From the NCBI RefSeq assembly GCF_018494065.1, contig NZ_JABBFR010000004.1:1-64000 (forward strand): a stretch of DNA of 64,000 nucleotides, given 5' to 3'. Both the position numbers and the translations under genes were made by a program. The notes below the pieces were generated by a model. That model searched no databases. It saw nothing but the letters and a program-made list of their open reading frames with translations, and was not told the origin of the DNA. Positions 19,101 to 28,586 of the stretch are shown one piece after another (within the stretch, counting starts at the first letter, position 1; each line of letters starts with the position of its first letter). This DNA comes from Rosenbergiella gaditana (GTDB lineage Bacteria > Pseudomonadota > Gammaproteobacteria > Enterobacterales > Enterobacteriaceae).

Positions 19101-22100
19101 TCAGAAACGCCAGGTAGCTGAAAGATTACCTGCGATCGAGTCATAGCCAGAACGAAACAATTGGCTTTCAATCTCGATGCCCAATTCGACATCAGTGTTG
19201 ATTTTAGAGCTCATTCCAGCCTTAACCCCCAGTGTGTCACGGCCAGTTACCTGATTCCTGGAACTAAAACCTGTGCTGCGATAGTGGGCGAAAGAGGCTT
19301 GTTGCACTACATTGCCATCCATCAGTTCATGATCCCAGGTAAGCTGCAACTCAACTGCGATCGACGCCCCTGAAGCGAGCGGCAAATTCCAGTTACCATT
19401 CACCCCGATACTCGATCGCAGCGCATCGAAGGTCTCCGAACCTAGCTTCAGTCGGCTGCCGTCATTGCCGCTTTCCTTCACGCCAGGGCGATGTAATGTG
19501 GTGTAATTTAATGAAGTGACCGGTCCGGCGTTCACATTATCATTCAGCGCCCAACGATAGCCCCCGCCGGCCGTAATAGAGCCTGACAATCCAGTCCAGG
19601 TGGCATGGTGGCTTGCTCCGTAAGTTTCTACATGAATGTTTCTATCCAGCCAGCTGTTTTCAATGCCGAATCGGCCATTGCCGAATAAATACATCCCTTC
19701 GGACCTTTCAACGCCGTAACGAGCATGAATACCCAGATCGAAAGCAGTGGTTTTCCCATTCGCGGTTTGTGGTGATTTCACCGTCACCGATTGGCCGCTG
19801 ACCGCACCATGAAAGCCATAAATCCAGTTGCGATCCTGATCGTTTTGTTTTTCGGCGCCGAACACCATGCCATAACTGCTGGCGTCGTACCCGACACTCC
19901 CCCCCTGGCGCTGTTGCCAGAAGCCGCCGCCAAAAGGTATGGCAAAGCTGCGCCATTCGCCTTCCGCCAATTGTTTCGGCGTAACGACAGGATTAGGCCC
20001 GCCGATGATCCGCGTTATCTGCTGTTCACGGTGAAGGGAACTCGCGACCATGGCGCTGTAAGCTTCCGCAGAAAGTTGCGGCAAGGCATTGCTGATACTC
20101 CCGCCATCAGTGGCTGAGAAATCGAGAGTACGATACAACGGTTGTATATCCGAATTGGCTTCCGTCACAATTTTATCCAGCGCCTGCCCCACCTGCCGCG
20201 CATTATCGTCCTGCGCATACCGGCTGTACGCGTTGGCAGCGCGCAGCATCGAGAGCTGCCAGCCATTCTCCCCCTGAGGCGTTGCCTGCAGCGCCAGCGT
20301 GGGTGAGCGGAGCAAGCTGTTCACCGCACTGAATTCGCCGCTGTACGAATCTGTTTTGAGCAAATCTTGCGAATCCAGCCGCCAGTTTGCCGCATACCAG
20401 TCCGGCTGTGGCGCAAATGTCAGTTGACCGTTGAATTGTGCGTGACCGCCCACTTGCAGAGTATCATGCCTACCGCGCCCGTCGACTTCCAACAGCAGCT
20501 GTCCGGTATCCCCCTGTTGATAAGCGCCTGTTATATTGATTTGCCCAAGTGAATTGCCCGGCGCGAGGATCCCGTTATTTACAAAGCGTCCTTCCTCGTT
20601 CAGGGTGTAGCTGCCGTTGCCGGAGAGTATGGCACCCGGCGCGATAGTCATGCTGTAAATCTGAAAGTCGCCATTAAGCGAGGTTTTCCCTCCGAGCGCG
20701 TTCAGTGCTAGATTATTGATACCTTCAATATTTCCACGGTAAGTAAAGCTGAAATTAGAATCAGCACCATCCGTCGCCTGCCCATGCATATTGGCCTTCC
20801 GACCGAAGGTAAGCTGCGTCAACCGTTGTTGGCCGTAGGCATCCCGCTGGGCGTAGCCCGAGTAAATATCACCTTCCAGCCGGGCGCCATGTAATATATT
20901 TATATTACCGACCAGCGCATTTTGCGAAATATAAATCGCCGCGCCTTTACCGGCAACCCTTCCGCTAATGTCGGCATTATCTACCAGAGCTCCCTGCAAC
21001 TCGGGTAATAATGCGTGGTTATACCCGCCCACCATACGGATCCAGGATCCACGATAGTCGTCTTCGTTACCCAGGAGGTTATTGCCAAAATCAAAACTGA
21101 TCGCAACACCATTGACTCCCAGTGCCTGAACGTCGCCGCGTTGAATAAGGTTATGCTGTTTACCGTAGGCAAACATCACCCCGCGGCCATTCAAACCATC
21201 GGCGTAGACCCGTGTTCCGGGGTCGATGCTCAGAGTGTTATTTTGCCCATCAATACGGATACCCGCGCCGCCAGTCCCTTGTGTCAACAGATCCGCTTGC
21301 TGAAAGATACGGTTATTGCTGCCATACGTATGCAGGCCAACCCCCAGCGTTGCGGTGTTATATTGCCCTGCCAGATAGCCCTCCCCCTGCGGATTACGCA
21401 GAAAATAGCCATTGCGGTTAATGAGAGTCTGCCCATTGCCATATAGCGAAAAACCGAAAAAGTTACGTCGATCAATCTGATACCCCATGTCCTGCAACAA
21501 CGCCAGTTCCGCTTCCATAAAAGTTGTGTAATTACGGTAGTTCTGGTGGCTCATCATGCTGTTTTTCAGCTCGATATGGCTCATGTAGTTAACATCGACC
21601 GAACCGTCGTCTCCCAACATTTTCACGGGCACGCCAGGCATGGCGCCTGCAAGCACTTCATCTACGTGCCTGCCGGTGAAATAGCCTTTATCGCGCCGTA
21701 CATCAAAACCTTGCGGATCCCATGGGTTATTGTATCCATTACACAGTATTGCTTGCCCTGGCCGGGCAGGATTGCCATGATCGTCGCGCAGATGCCTGGT
21801 CCAGGTGCCAAAAGGCCCAGTATCGAAAGTGGGCGTGAATGTGCCACCTTCTTGCAGAAGGCTAACCATATTGGATATTCCCAGGCCATGGGCCAGCTCA
21901 TGAACAGCGGTGCTGACCAGATCAGCCTTTCCTGTGCGCGGCAATTGCGCAGGCACATAGGGAACGTCGTCGAAATCCAGTTTGCCCATGATGAACTGGG
22001 CATGGGAACCGAAGGACAACTCTCCGGTATCAATGCCGTTTAAAGCTCCCTGCAGTTGCGTCTGACTGATAACACCATTGTTTACTGAGTCGCTGGATCC

Positions 22101-22409
22101 CTCAGCATTATTAACGTCAAACGTACCGACATTGATAATGGCGGGCAATTGTCCCGGTCTGGGGGTGATAACTTCAGCCCAGTAACGCACGGCATCAAGT
22201 ATTTTTTCTTTCTGGTGCTGACCCAGATCCCAGGTTGACTCATAAGCTCTCGGCCAATGCGGCATAAAGGGGCCGTCGCCAACATTAAAGAAACGCACTT
22301 GAAATATAGCAATATTTTGAGGGTTATAGACCAGATAGCTTTCTCCAGCATACGAATGATTGCTGGCTAATAAACCCGTTAATGCAGCCGTCATAAAAAA
22401 CCTGTTCAT
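19101..22409 (-). CDS. autotransporter with metzincin-like zinc protease passenger
   Basis: This 1102-residue protein has a signal peptide (1-21). The N-terminal protease-like domain has HELAHGLGISN at residues 170-180 and a later SMMSHQNY resembling the Met-turn of metzincins (SxMSx). A beta-helical, glycine/asparagine-rich passenger follows (about 320-760). The C-terminal autotransporter barrel (about 830-1102) has REQQITRIIGG near its start and ends SATWRF. Metzincins normally have H or D at the third zinc position; here it is N180. The gene looks GC-richer than its neighbours, suggesting acquisition. It is probably an exported or surface-displayed protease acting on host or competitor proteins (inference). 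Confidence 0.85.
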   Translation of the reverse strand: MNRFFMTAALTGLLASNHSYAGESYLVYNPQNIAIFQVRFFNVGDGPFMPHWPRAYESTWDLGQHQKEKILDAVRYWAEVITPRPGQLPAIINVGTFDVNNAEGSSDSVNNGVISQTQLQGALNGIDTGELSFGSHAQFIMGKLDFDDVPYVPAQLPRTGKADLVSTAVHELAHGLGISNMVSLLQEGGTFTPTFDTGPFGTWTRHLRDDHGNPARPGQAILCNGYNNPWDPQGFDVRRDKGYFTGRHVDEVLAGAMPGVPVKMLGDDGSVDVNYMSHIELKNSMMSHQNYRNYTTFMEAELALLQDMGYQIDRRNFFGFSLYGNGQTLINRNGYFLRNPQGEGYLAGQYNTATLGVGLHTYGSNNRIFQQADLLTQGTGGAGIRIDGQNNTLSIDPGTRVYADGLNGRGVMFAYGKQHNLIQRGDVQALGVNGVAISFDFGNNLLGNEDDYRGSWIRMVGGYNHALLPELQGALVDNADISGRVAGKGAAIYISQNALVGNINILHGARLEGDIYSGYAQRDAYGQQRLTQLTFGRKANMHGQATDGADSNFSFTYRGNIEGINNLALNALGGKTSLNGDFQIYSMTIAPGAILSGNGSYTLNEEGRFVNNGILAPGNSLGQINITGAYQQGDTGQLLLEVDGRGRHDTLQVGGHAQFNGQLTFAPQPDWYAANWRLDSQDLLKTDSYSGEFSAVNSLLRSPTLALQATPQGENGWQLSMLRAANAYSRYAQDDNARQVGQALDKIVTEANSDIQPLYRTLDFSATDGGSISNALPQLSAEAYSAMVASSLHREQQITRIIGGPNPVVTPKQLAEGEWRSFAIPFGGGFWQQRQGGSVGYDASSYGMVFGAEKQNDQDRNWIYGFHGAVSGQSVTVKSPQTANGKTTAFDLGIHARYGVERSEGMYLFGNGRFGIENSWLDRNIHVETYGASHHATWTGLSGSITAGGGYRWALNDNVNAGPVTSLNYTTLHRPGVKESGNDGSRLKLGSETFDALRSSIGVNGNWNLPLASGASIAVELQLTWDHELMDGNVVQQASFAHYRSTGFSSRNQVTGRDTLGVKAGMSSKINTDVELGIEIESQLFRSGYDSIAGNLSATWRF

Positions 22410-22802
22410 ATCAACCGTCCCTGTGTAAAAAATAATTTTTCTAGGTCCGTCGATATAAACTCACACCTGAACTGAACAAATTATAAACAAATATAATAAC
22501 TATCGATATGACCTGTTAATTTATAACAATAGGTGACTTTGCTCTGTGATACGCCATCCGTTAGCCTGTGTGGTTTGGGGAAGTCAGAGCGCTTTGCATA
22601 ACGCCATAAGGTGCTGATATGCACACCAAAATAGATAGTGCGCAACATATCGGGCGCGGTCGTTTCCGCGGGTGAGAACGGTGAACTATTGATACTTCAT
22701 GCAATGACCTGCTATTCAGTGAGAAGGTAATCGCAAGGCTAAGACGCATGGATCTGGAATATTCTAATGCGCCGGAATATTGGAAATGTTCAGCGTTGGG
22801 AG
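22410..22802. other. 393-base gap upstream of the autotransporter
   Basis: No convincing gene. The first 110 bases are AT-rich and should contain the autotransporter promoter. Two degenerate GGAATATT half palindromes occur at 22756 and 22774. The right end runs into a decayed DUF943-type gene. Confidence 0.4.
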
Positions 22803-23273
22803 CTAATCGTTATCAGACCCGCTTTCAACGTCTTTTACTATCTTCCCGTTTTTCATCATGCGATATATTTCATCATGGGTAGTAAAAGAAAGTCCCATGT
22901 TTTTACTGTCACTAACAGAGAACACTCTGTTTTTTCTATACAATTTTAGGTGGTTTCATCTCGTCAAAACACAGCCTGTCATATTTCCATTCTTCTTTTT
23001 ATCCGTCACCAAAATACCAAAAAATGACAGTGAACAAACCATCTGAGTCAGGTATTTGGAATGCTATATTTTTCTTTCAGCATATTTTTATTTTCCAGAC
23101 ACCAGCTTATTTTTCCCTTATCTGTCGCTGGGAAGCTTCTAACTAAAACATCGCTATAGTTATTTTCCTGATGAACCGCGACAATCTCTACAGGACGTAA
23201 ACATAGCTAAATCCAGTAACCCACAAACAGTCAGGAAAAACAGAATCAAGATCTTTTTATTTTTTACTGTCAT
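22803..23273 (-). pseudogene. decayed DUF943-type gene (cassette A)
   Basis: Reading from ATG 23273 gives MTVKNKKILILFFLTVCG, then the conserved RPVEIVAVH-like segment is broken by stops and frameshifts. Recognisable pieces continue in other frames (LKEKY, FTVIFWYFG, YDRLCFD, MMKNGKIVKD) to the stop at 22803. At least three disruptions are visible, so this is the oldest remnant in the array. It lies at the far downstream end. Confidence 0.75.
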
Positions 23274-23533
23274 TGGATAACCCCCCCTAGTGATTTCTAC
23301 GGTTGCTTCCATATTGGTCATAAATGGCTTGAAACCAAACTGGTTATATCGCTGTAGCACAAACCAGATGCGTAAAAAGCGGAACTGGTTGGAACTTGAA
23401 TTTTGAAATATGATCAACATCAAGGCCAAAGTGATCTTGTACATTTGTAATGTACAACCGCCCGGTAGCGGTCATTATCAACCTGTAACGATTTTATGGT
23501 GATGTGCGTTGCCCAGGTATCATGGACGGTGTA
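23274..23533 (-). pseudogene. C-terminal fragment of DUF3289-type gene (cassette A)
   Basis: Only the last 85 or so codons survive, from TVHDTWATHI (23533) through FRIWFVLQRYNQFGFKPFMTNMEATVEI. A frameshift near 23440 breaks it, and the usual stop codon has been lost, so the last stretch reads on into the following DUF943 frame. Upstream of 23533 the sequence is unrelated, marking a deletion or recombination junction. Confidence 0.75.
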
Positions 23534-23576
23534 GTGGATCACAAAATCAGGACACCGAAATAGGCTATTTAAGCAT

Positions 23577-23618
23577 GGCGGTAAGGCGTTGCCGCTTTTC
23601 TCTCCGTCGAGATAGCCT
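23577..23618. repeat. interspersed hairpin repeat, copy 1
   Basis: GCGGTAAGGCGTTGCCGC folds as a 7-bp stem followed by TTTTCTCTCC, then GTCGAGATAGCCT. Related copies lie at 31324, 32829 and 44193. Flanks AATAGGCTAT and ATAGCCTATT add an outer stem in this copy. Confidence 0.65.
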
Positions 23619-23623
23619 ATTTA

Positions 23624-23657
23624 TAACAGTTGCAAGCTGGTCAGCTTGCAACTGTTA
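23624..23657. terminator. 34-base perfect palindrome, likely bidirectional terminator
   Basis: TAACAGTTGCAAGCTG and CAGCTTGCAACTGTTA are perfect 16-base arms with a 2-base loop. It lies 12 bases past the cassette B DUF943 stop. There is no long U tract, so a cruciform or protein-binding role is also possible. Confidence 0.55.
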
Positions 23658-23669
23658 CGGTTACATCTA

Positions 23670-24149
23670 TCATTGAATGGTTGTCTTAGATCTTTCACCT
23701 TTGACAAGTTCACCAGAAGGTTTCCGATAGTAAGATTCGTTTGCGATCCGGTAATAGGTATAGCCATCCTTTGTTTTGGTTATTTCCATGATCCCATTAG
23801 ACTTATCAATACAATTTTCTTCTGTATTCATGTCGTCGAAGCAAAGTAAATAACCAGTATCATGGTCCGGGAAAATACCTGAATTCTTAGGAGCAAGCTT
23901 TTGATACTTCCCATTAAAATTCCAGATTGAAACATAGTAAGTTTCAAGGGATGAAAGGGTTTTGGCTCCATTGTTATCCCACCAATTAATTTTACTACCA
24001 TCACTGAAAGGAATGTTTTTAACTAAAAATTCTTTATTAGAACCAGAACCGTGAACGGCAAGGACCTTAGGAGAGTTGAAAAACATCAAATAAAAAAATG
24101 CAAGTATAGTAGCTGAAAATATAAATATTATAATTTTACTGACTCTCAT
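23670..24149 (-). CDS. DUF943-type membrane-anchored protein (cassette B)
   Basis: This 159-residue protein has one N-terminal membrane segment (about 5-25) and a presumed periplasmic domain. It is the most divergent DUF943-like protein here. VLAVHGSGSNKEFLVKNIPFSD, INWWDNN and LLCFDDMNTEENCIDKSNG still align with the others (VEIVAVH, LVKNFPFTD, WWLKN, LCFDDM, NCIDK). It overlaps the DUF3289-type gene upstream by 4 bases (ATGA), so its translation is coupled. An immunity role toward the upstream product is a reasonable but unproven inference. Confidence 0.7.
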   Translation of the reverse strand: MRVSKIIIFIFSATILAFFYLMFFNSPKVLAVHGSGSNKEFLVKNIPFSDGSKINWWDNNGAKTLSSLETYYVSIWNFNGKYQKLAPKNSGIFPDHDTGYLLCFDDMNTEENCIDKSNGIMEITKTKDGYTYYRIANESYYRKPSGELVKGERSKTTIQ

Positions 24150-24961
24150 CCATTCCTCCGACTACTGATCTCAAATTCGGCTTTCATGTTTGTAAAAAAA
24201 GGTTTAAAGGCAAATTTTTCCCATCTTTGGAGCAAAAACCAGATGCGAAATGCCCTGAAATAGTGAAACTTCATATTCATAATGTCAGTTATGTCGAGAC
24301 CAAAATGATCCTGTGCTGTAAAAGTTATTTTTGCTACATACCCACTCTCAGTTATATCAATTTTAGTGAGCTGTATTTTTGTAGCATATATGTCATGTAT
24401 CGACATTCCTAATCCATTGAAGCTATCTGCCCATAGGTTGAATTTAGGAAGTATTGAATTTCCAATTGCTTGAGTTATTGAATCTTTGTCAGCATCAGAT
24501 AAGCCATTTTTTACATCAATGGCAAGCTTGTCGAGCATCGTCTGGATTATTTTGAGCGAAGATAATGGCGATGATTGTTGGTTTAATATTAAACTTTTAT
24601 ATGCACTATCAAGAAAAGGGCTGGAGTAACTTTTTCCATTGCCATGATAAAAATGCTTTACAAGATTATTGAATAAATTATGTTGCCCTAAGTAATATGT
24701 AGGCAAGGAAACCCGAAGAAACTCATCGAAAAGAATTTGAGCAATTTCCGTTTTTGATTTTTGTTGGGATTTACGGAATGAACTAAATATTGACACTTCC
24801 TCTCCTGTCCACGGATCGACAACATCAGAAACATCATCAAGGCCTAAATCGCTTCTAAGTTGTTTTTCAGTAAGGTCGCCACATTGCATATCGTCAGAGC
24901 TGCGGTCATTGAACTGATGTTTAGTCTGGTAAAGTGTGGCTGGGAACATCAAGGCTGACAT
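24146..24961 (-). CDS. DUF3289-type protein (cassette B)
   Basis: This 271-residue protein is the divergent member of the family. It keeps the N-terminal DMQCGDLTEKQL, then GLGMSIHDIYATKI, AQDHFGLDITDI and FRAFRIWFLLQRWEKFAFKPF, but the N-terminal third differs from the other copies. There is no signal peptide. It starts at ATG 24961 with AAGGAAG as ribosome site. It is intact and separated from the other cassettes by the toxin-antitoxin/EVE segment, so it may represent an older, independent lineage of the array. Confidence 0.7.
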   Translation of the reverse strand: MSALMFPATLYQTKHQFNDRSSDDMQCGDLTEKQLRSDLGLDDVSDVVDPWTGEEVSIFSSFRKSQQKSKTEIAQILFDEFLRVSLPTYYLGQHNLFNNLVKHFYHGNGKSYSSPFLDSAYKSLILNQQSSPLSSLKIIQTMLDKLAIDVKNGLSDADKDSITQAIGNSILPKFNLWADSFNGLGMSIHDIYATKIQLTKIDITESGYVAKITFTAQDHFGLDITDIMNMKFHYFRAFRIWFLLQRWEKFAFKPFFTNMKAEFEISSRRNG

Positions 24962-24973
24962 AATAACTTCCTT

Positions 24974-25002
24974 ATTATATTAATTGAATTCATTCTTGTA
25001 AA
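24974..25002 (-). promoter_or_regulatory. near-consensus sigma-70 promoter before cassette B
   Basis: On the minus strand TTTACA (25002-24997), a 17-base spacer and a perfect TATAAT (24979-24974) precede the gene. The -10 box is only 12 bases from the ATG, which would leave almost no leader and cut into the AAGGAAG ribosome site. Either transcripts are nearly leaderless or the match is fortuitous. Confidence 0.4.
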
Positions 25003-25227
25003 AGTAGGTCCAAATCTTTAAATATCGTCATGTCTGTAAACTTATCTCCTTGTTATTACAGACTAATTCATAAATTAGTGCTTCATAACATTTAGCACCT
25101 TCGTTAAATTCTAAACGGCTTGAAATGGAAAGTGAATCTCATTTTTTTTCTCAAAACGCCAAGTTGGTAAATCATCATCCCCGCATAGTTTTACATAACC
25201 TACACACAGAAGTTGGTTTGGACGCTC

Positions 25228-25494
25228 CGTGGCTTAAGGGGCGATTTCAGCGACTATCTTAGTTCAGGTCAAGGCCTGAGGGTTTATACGGTTGCCCCTT
25301 CGCCTATGGGTAATGGTCAAATTATCGATACCGTCCAGTCCGTCCAGTTCAAGCAAAACCTTGTTCACAGAGAGCTGATGCCAGGCGATAGTTTTTGACC
25401 AGGCTTTTACAAGATGCGACCATTCGAGGCGGCGAAAAAAATCCTCCTAGGTGACGTTGTCAAACACCACAATAATGGTCGAAAACCGACTCAT
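25228..25494 (-). pseudogene. broken unrecognised gene coupled to the EVE gene
   Basis: An ATG at 25494 overlaps the EVE stop (ATGA) and opens MSRFSTIIVVFDNVT, then meets an in-frame stop at codon 16. The same frame continues with EDFFRRLEWSHLVKAWSK, KTIAWHQLSVNKVLLELDG and IDNLTITHRRRGNRINP before further stops. This is the look of a real gene inactivated by point mutation. I do not recognise the family. The remaining 24962-25227 stretch shows nothing else. Confidence 0.45.
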
Positions 25495-25907
25495 CCCAAT
25501 CCCCTCATGCCTAATCTGAGTAATTCAGCATCATGCTCACTGATCTCAAAGAAACCTCTGCGGGCCAGCATCCCCCAATGAGGGTTTGCGGTGAGTTCAA
25601 GTCCAATCACTTCTTTCAATACGACTGGCTGAAACTTTCTATTGAAAGTCACATCCTTACGAAACGGTTTGAAACCGGGGAACTGCTCAACCTGATATAC
25701 ATCATCATTATTAAATACGCACTGGAACTCGACCGTTTTTAGGATTTCCCCCGCATTGATTTCACTACGAGGGCAATAAATAAAAACTTCATCCCCGGCT
25801 CTCGTTTGGCGCAAAGGACCTGCTTTTCCGTGGCAAACCTGAAGGAATTCAAAATCGGCAGCAATGCGGGCATGAGCCCGCGAGATAACCGCTATCCAAT
25901 GTTTCAT
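25491..25907 (-). CDS. EVE-domain protein (UPF0310 type)
   Basis: This 138-residue protein is a single EVE domain, related in fold to PUA/YTH readers of modified bases. MKHWIAVISRAHARIA, FLQVCHGKAGPLRQTRAGDEVFIYCPR and the C-terminal RRGFFEISEHDAELL match the family. EVE domains have been linked to recognition of modified DNA and to restriction or defence contexts. Here it follows the RelE-type toxin by 35 bases on the same strand, suggesting a shared transcript. Its role beside a toxin-antitoxin pair is unknown. Confidence 0.82.
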   Translation of the reverse strand: MKHWIAVISRAHARIAADFEFLQVCHGKAGPLRQTRAGDEVFIYCPRSEINAGEILKTVEFQCVFNNDDVYQVEQFPGFKPFRKDVTFNRKFQPVVLKEVIGLELTANPHWGMLARRGFFEISEHDAELLRLGMRGLG

Positions 25908-25942
25908 GCACCTTCTTCTCCTTTAAGGGGTTTGAAGCCCAA

Positions 25943-26236
25943 TTACAGGTGGTTATGTGGATCTTGTGTCTGGTGTAATACAGCCAACACCTCAATACCA
26001 TCTGGAACCTCGCGGTAATAGATAATATGGCTCTCAACAGGGAAACTCCGCACACCAAAATGAAGATCCTCACTACGATCACGTCCGGGGGATGGGTGCC
26101 GATCAAGAATATCTGTCATAGTCACACGCAAGGAATTAGCGTAAGCCTCTACTACGCTAACTCCCCACCGGCGTAAGGAATACAGTTTTATGGCGCGAAT
26201 ATGCTCCCTGGCCTTCTTGGTAAATTTAACGCTCAT
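25943..26236 (-). CDS. RelE/ParE-family toxin
   Basis: This 97-residue basic protein has the ParE/RelE pattern: MSVKFTKKAREHIRAI at the start, LRVTMTDILDRHPSPGRDR in the middle and SHIIYYREVPDGIEVLAVLHQTQDP at the end. The Y-x-I/V-x-R-type strand and terminal VLHQ motif favour the ParE branch (gyrase poison) over mRNA interferases, but this is not certain. Its ATG lies 2 bases after the antitoxin stop, the normal antitoxin-first order. Confidence 0.85.
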   Translation of the reverse strand: MSVKFTKKAREHIRAIKLYSLRRWGVSVVEAYANSLRVTMTDILDRHPSPGRDRSEDLHFGVRSFPVESHIIYYREVPDGIEVLAVLHQTQDPHNHL

Positions 26237-26238
26237 CC

Positions 26239-26508
26239 CTAAGCTTTACCTTCAAGTTCATCGACCGTAAAGGGAGCAAACACATCATCAATACTGTGCA
26301 GCTCTCCACGATCAGCTTGTGCAATAGATTCAGCCAAAATGGCTTTTAAACTCTGTAACTTAAGCTGTGCAAACTGATCATACTCTTCAGGAGAAATGAC
26401 CACCGCCACACGCTTACCATGCTTACTAATCTCTACCGGCTCACGCTGAACTTTCATAAGCAGATCACCGAACTGATTTTTAGCTAGTTGAGCGGGAATT
26501 ACTTCCAT
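26239..26508 (-). CDS. Phd/YefM-family antitoxin
   Basis: This 89-residue protein has the Phd/YefM DNA-binding N-terminus: MEVIPAQLAKNQFGDLLMKV, then EPVEISKHGKRVAVVISPEEY. The acidic C-terminal region (AQADRGELHSIDDVFAPFTVDEL) should wrap the toxin. It is the first gene of the pair. Upstream, a TATAAT at 26544-26549 (minus strand, preceded by TGGC as an extended -10) is a likely autoregulated promoter. Confidence 0.87.
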   Translation of the reverse strand: MEVIPAQLAKNQFGDLLMKVQREPVEISKHGKRVAVVISPEEYDQFAQLKLQSLKAILAESIAQADRGELHSIDDVFAPFTVDELEGKA

Positions 26509-26692
26509 AAATCACCTTCCGTCTAAAATGGCTCGAATAGTCATTATAGCCAGAAAGATAGCCAATCACCAGTATCAGGCAAAGCTAACAAGATCCAGAA
26601 TGATCCGTAAAGTAGGAAAAAGGATCAAGGCGTAACAGAGCAGGGCTAGCTGAATACCTGCCCGCCCTGGGTAATATGCTTGGTGTGTAAAA

Positions 26693-27351
<659 letters not shown>

Positions 27352-27362
<11 letters not shown>

Positions 27363-28194
27363 TGCGCCCACCAGTAATCTCGATAGTGGATTCCATATTC
27401 GTCATAAATGGTTTAAATCCAAACTGATTATATCGCTGGAGCACAAACCAGATACGGAAAAAGCGGAACTGGTTGAACTTGAATTTTGAAATATCGTCAA
27501 CATCAAGACCAAAGTGATCCTGTACCTTGTAATGCATTACTGCCCGGTAGTGGTCATTATCAATATTTAGCGATTTTATCGTGATATGCGTTGCCCAGGT
27601 ATCATGAACGGTTATTCCCATGCCGTTAAAGTTATCCTGGAGTCTGTCGAATTTTGGCAGTTTTCCTTTCATGATCGCCATTCTCAGCTTATCTTTTTTA
27701 TCTGCTGGGAAGTATTGATTTTTCCAGTCAATGCGGTTTTTAAATACATCTTTTAACCAAAGGCGGGTACTGTTTCTCGTCTTGTCATTAAGAATATGTT
27801 CTTTCAAGGCCTGGTCCAGAGACACATCACGGAAGGGTGTACCGTTGCCGTTCTGCATGTGAGTAATCATCTTTTCGATCAGGTGTTTGTACGGGCCATA
27901 CATCGAGAACAGGCGCGATAAATCGCGGAACTCATCAAACAAGATATTGGCGCATTGCCGCTGGGTGATCTTTTCCCCTTCTCCACGAGAGCCATGAAAC
28001 ATTGACTGTGGCTGAGTGAATGGAGTAATTCTCGTCAGGGTGTAAGGGTTGGCTCTGGTGGAAACATCCAGCAAATGAAAATGTGTTTTTAACTGCGCTT
28101 CGGTCAGATCGCCGCAGCGCATATCACTCGCGCCGTAGTCGTCCATCCGTTTTTGGGTTTTAAATATGGTGTAGGGGAGCTGTAGTGCGGTCAT
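27352..28194 (-). CDS. DUF3289-type protein (cassette C), candidate secreted effector
   Basis: This 280-residue protein has no signal peptide or membrane segment. It consists of three parts. A conserved N-terminal region (1-130) has DDYGASDMRCGDL and LFDEFRDLSRLFSMYGPYKH. A variable linker (about 140-185) follows. The conserved C-terminal domain has FNGMGITVHDTWATHI, VQDHFGLDVDDI, FRFFRIWFVLQRYNQFGFKPF and TNM. I recognise this as the DUF3289 (YPO3983-like) family of gammaproteobacteria, function unproven. Its stop overlaps the DUF943-type partner. A conserved promoter lies 47 bases upstream. Invariant H and D in HDxxATxI and QDHFGLD could be catalytic or metal-binding (inference). Confidence 0.8.
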
Positions 28195-28240
28195 TGTGAA
28201 ACATTCCTTGTGTAATTGTCCGTGGAGGTCTTCACAGGGA

Positions 28241-28270
28241 ATAATACGCGGTGAAAGGTCAGAGTGTAAA
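28241..28270 (-). promoter_or_regulatory. sigma-70 promoter before cassette C
   Basis: On the minus strand TTTACA (28270-28265), an 18-base spacer and TATTAT (28246-28241) give a start near 28234 and a 40-base leader with AAGGAATG as ribosome site. The same elements with the same spacer length recur before cassettes E and F, although the spacer bases differ, which supports real use. Confidence 0.7.
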
Positions 28271-28331
28271 CGTTGTACAGCCCCCGCCCGTAATTTTTTG
28301 CAGATTCCGGGCAGGGGGCATAGTGGATGCT

Positions 28332-28505
28332 TTAAGCCTTTGGTCCATCGTCAAAATGCCATGTGGCATCTTTCAGACTGCCGGGGATCTCCTGTGCAAT
28401 GCCTTTCGCATCGGTCGCCTGTGTCTGGATCTCGATATTGTCAATCCGCACGTCTGTACGCTGCGAAACTTGGCGGGATGAATTGCTGATAGCGTTGCAG
28501 GTCAT
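28332..28505 (-). pseudogene. phage tail/tape-measure C-terminal fragment
   Basis: The frame ends with SQRTDVRIDNIEIQTQATDA, then KGIAQEIPGSLKDATWHFDDGPKA. The VRID-x-I-x-VQTQATDA-x-GIA segment is typical of the C-termini of phage tail tape-measure or tail-lysozyme proteins. The upstream part (to 28574) reads as unrelated sequence, so only a scrap remains. It sits between cassettes C and D and points to a prophage origin for part of this region. Confidence 0.6.
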
Positions 28506-28586
28506 GGAAGTAATCGGATTAAGCCCTCTGCCATAGCCATAACTCCAGACCAGCAACGTACGCGAGGGCGACAAACTTAATCTGAC

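Noticed and set aside
18925..19146. 73-residue plus-strand ORF overlapping the hydrolase stop
   Set aside because: It contains the terminator-like hairpin and runs into the autotransporter end in antisense, with no family resemblance.
22756..22783. Two GGAATATT-type half palindromes resembling the alpA operators
   Set aside because: Spacing is 18 and not 21 bases, both have mismatches, and no element gene is adjacent. Probably chance.
23533..23570. Possible IS end (GATCACAAAATCAGGACACC) next to the cassette A fragment
   Set aside because: No matching inverted end or transposase nearby; I could not tie it to a known IS.
25213..25398. 61-residue plus-strand ORF in the gap before the EVE gene
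   Set aside because: It lies antisense to the broken coupled gene, whose frame reads more protein-like; no start signal.
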